The position numbers were made by a program, and so were the translations under genes. The notes beneath the pieces are model-generated. The model was not told the origin of the DNA. It made no database searches and saw only the letters and a list, made by a program, of their open reading frames with translations. DNA of 64,000 nt from assembly GCA_041920465.1 (NCBI GenBank), contig JBHGXW010000062.1:13382-77381 (forward strand). The letters run 5' to 3'. This document shows, piece after piece, positions 8,963-15,818 of this stretch. Within the stretch, counting starts at the first letter, position 1. Each line of letters begins with the position of its first letter. The stretch is from Brevibacillus_H sp041920465. GTDB lineage: Bacteria > Bacillota > Bacilli > Brevibacillales > Brevibacillaceae.

Positions 8963-8968
8963 ATTATA
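8963..8968 (-). promoter_or_regulatory. acnA: Probable acnA -10 box
   Basis: The minus strand reads TATAAT here. The hexamer 17 nt upstream (TGGTCG at 8986-8991) is a weak -35. A poor -35 suggests activator dependence or another regulator. Confidence 0.5.
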
Positions 8969-9089
8969 CTTGAAGAAACGCGATACGACCACCCTAAATT
9001 CACATAATGTTCAAATCTAATATTTCTAACATCAGCAAATTGACGGGAAGCTATGTACCCGTCAATCGAAAGAAAGGACTATCGCAGCT

Positions 9090-10115
9090 TTAACTGCCAA
9101 TGTATTTGTCATACAGCGTACGTGCCATCGGGATGTCATCGGTTCCCTGAACGAGGACTCGTCCATCCGGAAAAATGACCAGTGTGTGGGGTTCTGTGTG
9201 AAAACGAAGCAGGAATTTGTTGCGTTCTGTTTGTCCAAGCGGTGCAAGACGCTGTTCCAGAGCGGTGAGGTCTAATCTGGTATGCTCGGCAGGGGTGATT
9301 TGTACCGTGTTGCGTCCGCACAAAGTGGTTGCCATACCGCTTGGCGATTCAGGTTGAAGAAAGGTGAAGCCGCGTTTCTGGCAGGTGGGGCAATCCGGGC
9401 GGCGAAGCTTGCCCACTTTCATTTGCGAATGCTGATTTTGCCAGATGTCGAAATGCTCCAGATTAGGGTTATAAGCGTCCTCAGCGCCCACGAGAATTTT
9501 GAACGCTTCAGTCGCCTGATACGAGGCAATGATATGGATGATGGGACCAATCACCCCTGCCGTGTCGCAAGTTGGGGCATCTCCCGCCTTCAGCGGCTCG
9601 GGAAAAAGACAGCGAAGACAAGGTGTGACCCCTGGACGGATGACGGCAAACATTCCTTTCGCGCTCACGGCTCCGCCATATATCCAAGGAATATTATGCT
9701 TAACACAAACGTCATTGATTAAATAACGCACCTGAAAATTATCGGTGGCATCCAATACCAGGTCGACGTCAGCCAAATACTCTTCCGCGTTGTAGGGAGT
9801 CAAGTCCGCCACGACCGGCTCGATGGTGACGTCCGAGTTGATTTTGGACAGCTTTTCGTAAGCAGCCATCGCCTTGGGCAGATGCTGCCTGGCGTCCTCT
9901 TCATCGTAGAGCATTTGGCGCTGCAGGTTGCTTGGCTCCACGAAGTCGCGGTCAATCATGCGAACGAAGCCTGCTCCTGCCCGGACCATATGGTTAGCCA
10001 GAACAGTTCCCAACGCTCCCATTCCGACGATGGCCACGCGGCTGTTGGCAAGGCGTTCCTGTCCCGCTCGTCCAATCGGAGCAAACAGGATTTGACGGGA
10101 ATATCGGGTTTGCAA
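9090..10115 (-). CDS. moeB: Molybdopterin-synthase adenylyltransferase MoeB (ThiF family)
   Basis: 341 residues. An E1-like enzyme that adenylates the C-terminal glycine of MoaD (or ThiS) with ATP before sulfur transfer. The nucleotide fold GMGALGTVLANHMVRAG is near residue 33, followed by IDRDFVEPSNLQRQ. Two zinc-ligand pairs, CLRC and CPTC, are present. A C-terminal tail of about 85 residues ends in a strand-rich segment (FHTEPHTLVIFPDGRVLVQG), as in Bacillus ThiF/MoeB proteins. I chose the TTG at 10113-10115 because AGGAGG lies 9 nt upstream and LQTRYSRQ is the classic start. It is downstream of the moaD-moaE fusion, in the same operon. ThiF activity is a possible additional role. Confidence 0.88.
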   Translation of the reverse strand: MQTRYSRQILFAPIGRAGQERLANSRVAIVGMGALGTVLANHMVRAGAGFVRMIDRDFVEPSNLQRQMLYDEEDARQHLPKAMAAYEKLSKINSDVTIEPVVADLTPYNAEEYLADVDLVLDATDNFQVRYLINDVCVKHNIPWIYGGAVSAKGMFAVIRPGVTPCLRCLFPEPLKAGDAPTCDTAGVIGPIIHIIASYQATEAFKILVGAEDAYNPNLEHFDIWQNQHSQMKVGKLRRPDCPTCQKRGFTFLQPESPSGMATTLCGRNTVQITPAEHTRLDLTALEQRLAPLGQTERNKFLLRFHTEPHTLVIFPDGRVLVQGTDDIPMARTLYDKYIGS

Positions 10116-10195
10116 GAGGGATTCCCTCCTTATAATAATAATGAGATGATAAGTTTGGCGCCCCGCCCGGCACAACCTTAAGTTTGGCCGGGGGG

Positions 10196-10888
10196 TTACT
10201 CAGCTGGCGCAAGCGGATTCCACGGGCCCAGTTGGTGGCCTTTCCATTCGCTGCCGTCTTCCCAGTTCTCCTTTTTCCAGATGGGGACGATTTGTTTGAG
10301 CCGTTCAATCGCGTAACGGCCCGCTTCGAACGATTCGTTGCGGTGCGGGGTAGCCACAGCGATCACAACAGCGATATCTTCAATATCCAGGTGACCGACA
10401 CGATGCTGCATCGCTACTTGAGTGCCTGGCCAACGTTCCTGGATTTCACGGTCAATTTGCTTCATCTTTTCAATTGCCATCGGTGCGTATGCTTCATAGG
10501 TAAGCGAAACCGTACGCTGTCCGCGGGTAAATTCACGGACCGTGCCCACGAAGGTGAGAATAGCTCCGGCATGCGGATTGGATACCAGCTTGATCAAGGC
10601 ATCGGCGGACAGCGGTTGATCGGTAATCGAGAAGCGGGCTTCTTCCCCGCCGCTTACCGGCGGCAGAAGAGCGATTTCGTCGTCATCCTGGATCAACTGC
10701 TCCGGTGTCGCGTATTCATGGTTCAAAGAGACAAAACACGTCGGCACAAGCGTGGCAAGAGAAGGATACTCTTCCGTCAGCTTGGTGAGCAATTGGCTTA
10801 CGGCAGCGTTGTCGGGAAGGTCTACCGTAATCTGGCGAGTGCCCGCCCGTTCGGCAAGGCCCGCAAATAACTGAACTGTAACGCGCAT
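10196..10888 (-). CDS. MoaD-MoaE fusion: molybdopterin synthase
   Basis: 230 residues. Residues 1-81 are a MoaD ubiquitin-fold small subunit ending in the sulfur-carrier motif VSGG (Gly80-Gly81). Residues 82-230 are the MoaE catalytic subunit (GAILTFVGTVREFTRGQ..., RVGHLDIEDIAVVIAVATPHR, then KKENWEDGSEWKGH with the catalytic Lys region). Together they insert two sulfurs into precursor Z to make molybdopterin. In free MoaD the Gly-Gly is C-terminal and becomes thiocarboxylated; here it is internal, so the product probably has to be cut after Gly81, as reported for mycobacterial MoaX. It leads the moeB operon and is divergent from moaA. Confidence 0.9.
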   Translation of the reverse strand: MRVTVQLFAGLAERAGTRQITVDLPDNAAVSQLLTKLTEEYPSLATLVPTCFVSLNHEYATPEQLIQDDDEIALLPPVSGGEEARFSITDQPLSADALIKLVSNPHAGAILTFVGTVREFTRGQRTVSLTYEAYAPMAIEKMKQIDREIQERWPGTQVAMQHRVGHLDIEDIAVVIAVATPHRNESFEAGRYAIERLKQIVPIWKKENWEDGSEWKGHQLGPWNPLAPAE

Positions 10889-10985
10889 AATGATTCCTCA
10901 CTTTAATTCAAGTAGATAATAGGGAAAGAACTTTCAATTAGACCATAACATAAAGTCTCGAATCCTGCCAATGAAGTACGGCAAG

Positions 10986-11041
10986 ATCAGGGGAAACCCC
11001 GAAAAATATCAGGGAAAAAACCAGTGCAAAATCAGGAGAAA
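10986..11041. repeat. Three direct repeats in the divergent moa promoter region
   Basis: ATCAGGRRAAA occurs at about 10986, 11008 and 11031, so the copies are 22 and 23 bp apart and fall on one face of the helix. The position between the divergent moaDE-moeB and moaA-moaC units suggests a shared regulator site. No known consensus is claimed. Confidence 0.45.
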
Positions 11042-11127
11042 ATCTGCAGTTGGGAGCGGCTTCTCTTATTGATTTTCGACAGGCTGTAGGTTACGGTAAA
11101 GGGAAGTAAGGATCGGAGGGAAGCAAA

Positions 11128-12135
11128 ATGACAACTGATCATTTGTTGGACCGCTTTGGTCGAGTGCATGACTATTTGCGCATCTCCGTGACGGATCGGT
11201 GTAACTTGCGTTGCGTGTACTGCATGCCTCCGGAAGGGGTAAAATTCCAGCCGCATGAGCAGATACTGCGCTACGAAGAGATCGTGGAAGTTGTGAAAGC
11301 GGCAGCCAGCCTGGGAGTTAAGCGGCTGCGTCTGACCGGCGGGGAACCTCTCGTCCGCCGCGATATCGAGAAGCTGGTTGCAATGCTGTCGGCCATTCCG
11401 GGGATTGAAGATATTGCTTTAACGACAAATGGCATATTCTTGGCAAAAATGGCCAAAGAATTGAAGGAAGCGGGTTTGACCCGTGTCAACATCAGCCTTG
11501 ACTCCCTGAGAGAAGATCGCTTCCGGGAGATTACCAGAGGCGGAGAGTTAAGCCGTGTGCTGGAAGCCATAGAGGCGAGCATTGCCGTAGGTTTTTCGCC
11601 TGTCAAGCTGAACGTTGTCTTGATGAAAGGCTTTAACGACGATGAAATGGAAGATTTCCTGCGCCTGACAATAGACAACCCGTTAAACGTACGCTTCATT
11701 GAATACATGCCGATCGGGGAGGCATCGGATGAATGGCGAAGCCGCTACCTGCCGCTCTCCGAGGTATTAAAGCGTGCCGAGGCGATGGGGCTTCAAGCCA
11801 AACAATCGGAGAAAGTATTCGGCAACGGACCGAGCGAAAACTATCGGTTGCCGGGTGCACGCGGCAGCTTCGGCTTAATCCATCCGGTCAGTGATCACTT
11901 CTGCGGCAACTGCAACCGCTTGCGCTTAACGGCAGACGGCAATTTGAAGCCTTGCCTGTATTGGATTGACGAATTGAATGTGCGGCCTTTTATCGGTGAT
12001 CCGGAAGGGTTGAAGCAATTGTTTTTCCGGGCTCTGGCTATCAAACCGGAGAATCACGAAATGGCTCAGGCGCTGGAGCAACAAGCGCAAAGCCATACCC
12101 CGACCTTGCGCCGCATGTCCCAAATTGGAGGATAG
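11128..12135 (+). CDS. moaA: GTP 3',8-cyclase MoaA
   Basis: A 335-residue radical-SAM enzyme for the first step of molybdenum cofactor synthesis, which rearranges GTP to 3',8-cyclo-GTP. The N-terminal cluster motif is CNLRCVYC (CxxxCxxC, residues about 27-34). The C-terminal auxiliary cluster is CGNC...C (residues about 259-276). The last residues are the conserved Gly-Gly (RRMSQIGG) needed for activity. The ATG has GGAGG at suitable spacing. moaC follows after 6 nt. Confidence 0.96.
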   Translation: MTTDHLLDRFGRVHDYLRISVTDRCNLRCVYCMPPEGVKFQPHEQILRYEEIVEVVKAAASLGVKRLRLTGGEPLVRRDIEKLVAMLSAIPGIEDIALTTNGIFLAKMAKELKEAGLTRVNISLDSLREDRFREITRGGELSRVLEAIEASIAVGFSPVKLNVVLMKGFNDDEMEDFLRLTIDNPLNVRFIEYMPIGEASDEWRSRYLPLSEVLKRAEAMGLQAKQSEKVFGNGPSENYRLPGARGSFGLIHPVSDHFCGNCNRLRLTADGNLKPCLYWIDELNVRPFIGDPEGLKQLFFRALAIKPENHEMAQALEQQAQSHTPTLRRMSQIGG

Positions 12136-12141
12136 GAAGAC

Positions 12142-12636
12142 GTGAACAAAGAGGATCAATTAACGCATTTTAACGAGCAGAATCGGGCTCAAATGGTGGA
12201 TGTTTCCGCCAAAACCATTACGGAACGGGTAGCGGTAGCAAAGAGTCAGGTGAAGATGAAGCCTGAGACGCTTGCTCGCATCCAGGCCGGACAAATCGGC
12301 AAAGGAGACGTGCTGGCAGTTGCGCAAGTAGCAGGCATTATGGCTGCCAAAAAAACGTGGGAGATCATTCCGATGTGCCATCCGCTGCTTTTGACCGGCA
12401 TTAATATTCGCTTTGAGTATGTTGGAGAAGATACGCTTTCGTTGGAAGCTACCGTAAAAACCACCGGCAAAACGGGTGTTGAGATGGAAGCGCTGACCGC
12501 GGCAAGTGCCGCTGCCCTCACCATTTACGACATGTGCAAGGCGATGGACAAAGAGATGATAATCGGCCCCACCTACCTGTTCAGTAAAACAGGCGGCAAA
12601 AGCGGCGAATTCAAACGAAATGACGAGTGGGCATAA
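12142..12636 (+). CDS. moaC: Cyclic pyranopterin monophosphate synthase MoaC
   Basis: 164 residues. It converts 3',8-cyclo-GTP to cyclic pyranopterin monophosphate after MoaA. Family motifs include MVDVSAKTITERVA near the start, IPMCHPLLLTG in the middle and KTGVEMEALTAASAAALTIYDMCKA towards the end. The GTG start at 12142 follows GGAGGATAGGAAGAC. It is the second gene of the moaA-moaC unit and is followed by a terminator. Confidence 0.95.
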   Translation: MNKEDQLTHFNEQNRAQMVDVSAKTITERVAVAKSQVKMKPETLARIQAGQIGKGDVLAVAQVAGIMAAKKTWEIIPMCHPLLLTGINIRFEYVGEDTLSLEATVKTTGKTGVEMEALTAASAAALTIYDMCKAMDKEMIIGPTYLFSKTGGKSGEFKRNDEWA

Positions 12637-12651
12637 TGGAAAAAAGTATGG

Positions 12652-12690
12652 AAAAGGGGCTGTCCCATAGGCAATGGGCAGTCCCTTTCT
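12652..12690. terminator. Terminator between moaC and the SGNH-like gene
   Basis: An imperfect stem pairs AAGGGGCTGTCCCAT with ATGGGCAGTCCCTTT around a 5-nt loop (AGGCA); A-rich sequence lies before it and T-rich sequence after it. It can serve both convergent units. Confidence 0.7.
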
Positions 12691-12697
12691 CCATGTT

Positions 12698-13756
12698 CTA
12701 CAACTCTTCTTCTTTCAACTCCACGACCTGCTCTTTTAAGGCTTGCAGATAGGGAATCAGCGTATCGGATGTCACGCGGTATTGATTCTGTGCCATCTGG
12801 TCGATCATCCATTGGTTGATTTTGTAGGAATGATGGGCCAGATCTTTGTAATTGTCCAATTCAAACGTAATTTTTTGTTCTTGCTGGAAATCATAAATTT
12901 TTACGTTGGGGAAATTCCCAACCTGTTCGAACAGATAGCGCTTCACGTACAGCTCATTTTCGAAGAATGCCGGGTCTTTATCATAGAAATAGCGGTGCTG
13001 CAGAATCGAATAAGGCGGATAAAACAGGACGAACTGCACGTCAGGATGTGCTTTGATCACGGCCAGCACATTCTCGTCCATGTTGCGCTGCACGTGGCCC
13101 AGCTCATATTCGCCGGGCTTGAATGAGCCGCCCTGTTTCAGTTTGTTCCACTCTTTCAAGACCTGTTGTTTGCTGAATAAGCCTGGTGATTCCCATGTGT
13201 TCAGCTTGTTCAGATCGGGGTTTTTCGGAGCGGCCATTCCGGCGGAAATCCCCAACCAGTGGAAGGATTGCCGGGACGTATCGAGATTCACAAGATACTG
13301 CATGTCATTAAACGGATTTTCATCGTACAAGTAATACGGAAAAGCTCCGAATTCCTCTCGCACCCGGTCAGGATTGCCTCTCAGCGAGAAATAGTCTACG
13401 CCCCACAAGACGGTTTTTACTTTGCCTGTCCGGATGGCAAGATTGGTGATCATGTTTTGCTCCTTGGCGGTGGAGCCGGACATGGAGAGCTTTAGCGCTT
13501 TTACACCCAGCTTTTGATTGACGTACGACGGCCAGAAATTCTCCGTCATGGAGGAGCCGACAATAATCGTATCGTAGTCGTAATTTTTGGCTAGTCCCGG
13601 GTTCTGGTATCGCTGTTGATCGGAGAAATCCGGAGTGATATATGCTTTGTGATAAAACTGCAGCGGATCTACGACATAGTTGAGGCCAACCAACAGGACC
13701 AGTATGCCGAATGTGGCGGCGAGTACGGTTTTGGCCCATTTTTTGTACGCTTTCAT
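12698..13756 (-). CDS. Membrane-anchored SGNH-like partner of an MBOAT acyltransferase
   Basis: 352 residues with one N-terminal membrane segment (about 10-30) and an extracytoplasmic remainder. The block IIVGSSMTENFWPS near residues 63-76 carries the Gly-Ser-Ser nucleophile motif typical of DltD/AlgX-like acyl-transfer partners. Such proteins work with MBOAT proteins to O-acetylate cell-wall polymers or exopolysaccharide. The gene begins 11 nt after the MBOAT stop, with AGGAGG or similar in the gap, so the two are co-translated. The substrate polymer cannot be predicted. Confidence 0.75.
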   Translation of the reverse strand: MKAYKKWAKTVLAATFGILVLLVGLNYVVDPLQFYHKAYITPDFSDQQRYQNPGLAKNYDYDTIIVGSSMTENFWPSYVNQKLGVKALKLSMSGSTAKEQNMITNLAIRTGKVKTVLWGVDYFSLRGNPDRVREEFGAFPYYLYDENPFNDMQYLVNLDTSRQSFHWLGISAGMAAPKNPDLNKLNTWESPGLFSKQQVLKEWNKLKQGGSFKPGEYELGHVQRNMDENVLAVIKAHPDVQFVLFYPPYSILQHRYFYDKDPAFFENELYVKRYLFEQVGNFPNVKIYDFQQEQKITFELDNYKDLAHHSYKINQWMIDQMAQNQYRVTSDTLIPYLQALKEQVVELKEEEL

Positions 13757-13767
13757 AAATCCTCCCG

Positions 13768-15171
13768 TCAGAATTGGAAATACAAAAATTCAGAAACGCG
13801 GTTTAAGCCAAAGATTCCGGCAACCAGAAGCAGCGGAACGATAATTCCCCACTTCCAGTTGGGAGCAAACCCCTTTTCCCATTCAATGCTGTTCCTCCAG
13901 ACAGCCGCAAACAGATAAATGACAGCGAGAATGGCCACTTCCTTGATCCCTGCAGGCAGTGCGGGGGATATTGCTCGAAGCGAAAATCCGATGTGGTGAA
14001 CATTAACCATTCCCTTTAGGACAACCATTGCCTGATGGAAGCTTTCCGCACGGAAGAATACCCATGCGACCACCACAAACAGGAAGGTGAGAAGCCGACC
14101 CAAGAGCCAGTTCATTTTCAGTCCAAGCGAACGCCAGAGATGGTTGATCACCAGTGCCAATCCGTGCATGAAGCCCCAGACCACAAACGTCCAGGCGGCT
14201 CCGTGCCATAATCCTCCCAGCACCATCGTAATCATCAGGTTGAGATGGCGGCGAAACTTGCCTTTGCGGTTCCCTCCGAGCGGAATATACAAATAATCGC
14301 GCAGGAAGCGTGACAAGGTCATGTGCCAGCGCCGCCAGAAATCGATAATCGAATCTGCTTTGTATGGCGAATCGAAGTTTTGCGGCAGACGAATGTTGAA
14401 TAAGAGCGCAATCCCGATTGCCATGTCAGAGTAGCCGCTGAAGTCGAAGTAGAGCTGGAAGGTATAGCTTAAAGCCGTCGACCACGCTTCAATCAGGCTG
14501 AGGCTGGCAGCTTGAAATCCCGGATTGGCCCAGCCGGCAAGAGTGTCTGCGATGATCACTTTTTTGCTGAGTCCAATGGAAAACAAGAGCAATCCCCGCG
14601 AGATGTTCTGCCAGTTGATCACTTTTTTGCGGATGGACGAAAACTGCGGCATCATCTCCTTGTGATGCAGGATCGGACCCGCAATCAGGTGGGGGAAGAA
14701 GGTGACGAACAAAATATAGTTGATTAGGTTGTATTCCTTCACTTCGCCCCGGTAGGCGTCGACGAGATAGGCGATTTGCGTAAAGGTAAAGAAGCTGATG
14801 CCAAGCGGCAGAACGAGCTGGAGCAGCGGGATTTGCGTCCCCAGCGCACCGTTGACGTTGGAGATGAAGAAATCGGCGTATTTGTAGTAACCGAGAAGAG
14901 CCAGGTTACAGATTACTCCAAATGTTAAGAGCAGTCTGTTAAATGGCATCCCATTTTTTCTTGTAAGCTCTGTGCCGACCAGATAGTTAAACAAAATGCT
15001 GCCCATCATCAGCGGCAGATTCGCAATGTTCCACCAACTGTAAAAAAACAGCGAGCAAACTGCCAACCAGGCAATCGCAAGCTTGCTCAGACGAAAGTGA
15101 TTCCATAGAAAATACCCTGCGAAAGTTATCGGCAAAAACAAAAAAATAAACTCGTACGAATTAAACAGCAC
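13768..15171 (-). CDS. MBOAT family O-acyltransferase
   Basis: About 467 residues with ten or more membrane helices. The MBOAT core is visible: a catalytic-type His in GGLWHGAAWTFVVWGFMHG, preceded by DFWRRWHMTLSRFLRDYLYIPLGG, which is characteristic of AlgI/DltB/PatA proteins. It moves acyl groups across the membrane to a partner that modifies an extracellular polymer. The frame is open up to 15234, but I chose GTG at 15169-15171 because AAGGA is placed well before it and LFNSYEFIFLFLPITF is the usual family N-terminus. It is upstream of and coupled to the SGNH-like gene. Confidence 0.87.
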   Translation of the reverse strand: MLFNSYEFIFLFLPITFAGYFLWNHFRLSKLAIAWLAVCSLFFYSWWNIANLPLMMGSILFNYLVGTELTRKNGMPFNRLLLTFGVICNLALLGYYKYADFFISNVNGALGTQIPLLQLVLPLGISFFTFTQIAYLVDAYRGEVKEYNLINYILFVTFFPHLIAGPILHHKEMMPQFSSIRKKVINWQNISRGLLLFSIGLSKKVIIADTLAGWANPGFQAASLSLIEAWSTALSYTFQLYFDFSGYSDMAIGIALLFNIRLPQNFDSPYKADSIIDFWRRWHMTLSRFLRDYLYIPLGGNRKGKFRRHLNLMITMVLGGLWHGAAWTFVVWGFMHGLALVINHLWRSLGLKMNWLLGRLLTFLFVVVAWVFFRAESFHQAMVVLKGMVNVHHIGFSLRAISPALPAGIKEVAILAVIYLFAAVWRNSIEWEKGFAPNWKWGIIVPLLLVAGIFGLNRVSEFLYFQF

Positions 15172-15284
15172 GAATAGCGCATCCTTTCCAAAAGCATTCG
15201 TTATAACTATAAACTTCACATCAGGAAGCGTCAATCTGTTGACAGATGATGGATAGGCTGGGAATGTGATTAAACAACAAAAAA

Positions 15285-15337
15285 TATTTCTTGCTACGAA
15301 ATATTACATGTGCGATACTATTTCGGGAAACGAAATA
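15285..15337. promoter_or_regulatory. Twin MarR-type operators over the RND operon promoter
   Basis: Two 19-bp sites share the frame TATTTC-N6-CGAAATA: 15285-15303 and 15319-15337. The second is a perfect inverted repeat (TATTTCG-GGAAA-CGAAATA). Their centres are 34 bp apart, about three helical turns. They overlap candidate -35 (TTGCTA 15291-15296) and -10 (GATACT 15314-15319) hexamers with 17-bp spacing. This suggests repression of the operon by its own MarR protein. Confidence 0.65.
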
Positions 15338-15356
15338 TTTTTTGCGGGAGGAAAGC

Positions 15357-15818
15357 ATGGATGGGTTTGATCGACTGCGAGAGCTTTTGCCAAATGTAAA
15401 TAAATTGTTCTTTGACATTATCATGGAAGAGTTGGCCAAAGCGGGAATAACGAAACCGCAGATTATCGTGCTGGAGCAAATTAAAGAATCTCCCAAAACA
15501 ATTGGAGAGATCAGCAAGGCAGTTGATCTGTCATACAGTACGGTGTCCGGTATCGTAGATCGGTTGGAACGGGATGGCTGGGTGATTCGTAAAAAAGATG
15601 AGAAAGATCGCCGGGTCGTCTGGGTAACACCGGTAAATAACCTTGAGCGGCTGGAAGAGTGCTTTTCTTTTATGAGAAAAGGTTATATTCCCGAAATATT
15701 CGAAGGGATTAGCCAAGCTGAACTGGAGCAGCTAAACAACTCCCTGGAATTGATCAACTCTTATCTGAAGAAGAAACGAGCTGCGCTTGCGCGAGAGAGA
15801 GGTAGTGAGAAAAAATGA
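15357..15818 (+). CDS. MarR family regulator of the RND efflux operon
   Basis: 153 residues from the ATG at 15357, chosen because GGGAGGAAAGC precedes it; the open frame to 15291 runs through the operators and is not used. The winged helix lies at about residues 33-95 (KTIGEISKAVDLSYSTVSGIVDRLERDGWVIRKKDEKDRR), with the DxRxx wing motif of MarR proteins. It is most likely the local repressor of the RND pump, released by a toxic ligand. It ends in a 4-nt ATGA overlap with the RND gene. Confidence 0.85.
   Translation: MDGFDRLRELLPNVNKLFFDIIMEELAKAGITKPQIIVLEQIKESPKTIGEISKAVDLSYSTVSGIVDRLERDGWVIRKKDEKDRRVVWVTPVNNLERLEECFSFMRKGYIPEIFEGISQAELEQLNNSLELINSYLKKKRAALARERGSEKK

Noticed and set aside
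9040..9065. TTGACGGG/CCCGTCAA hairpin as the moeB terminator
   Set aside because: The stem is real but the T-run on the minus strand is only ATTTGC, so it is too weak to list as a terminator.
10167..10195. GC-rich hairpin between moaDE and moeB as a terminator
   Set aside because: CCCGGC/GCCGGG pairing exists, but there is no T-run and the two genes work in one pathway. Processing or chance is more likely.
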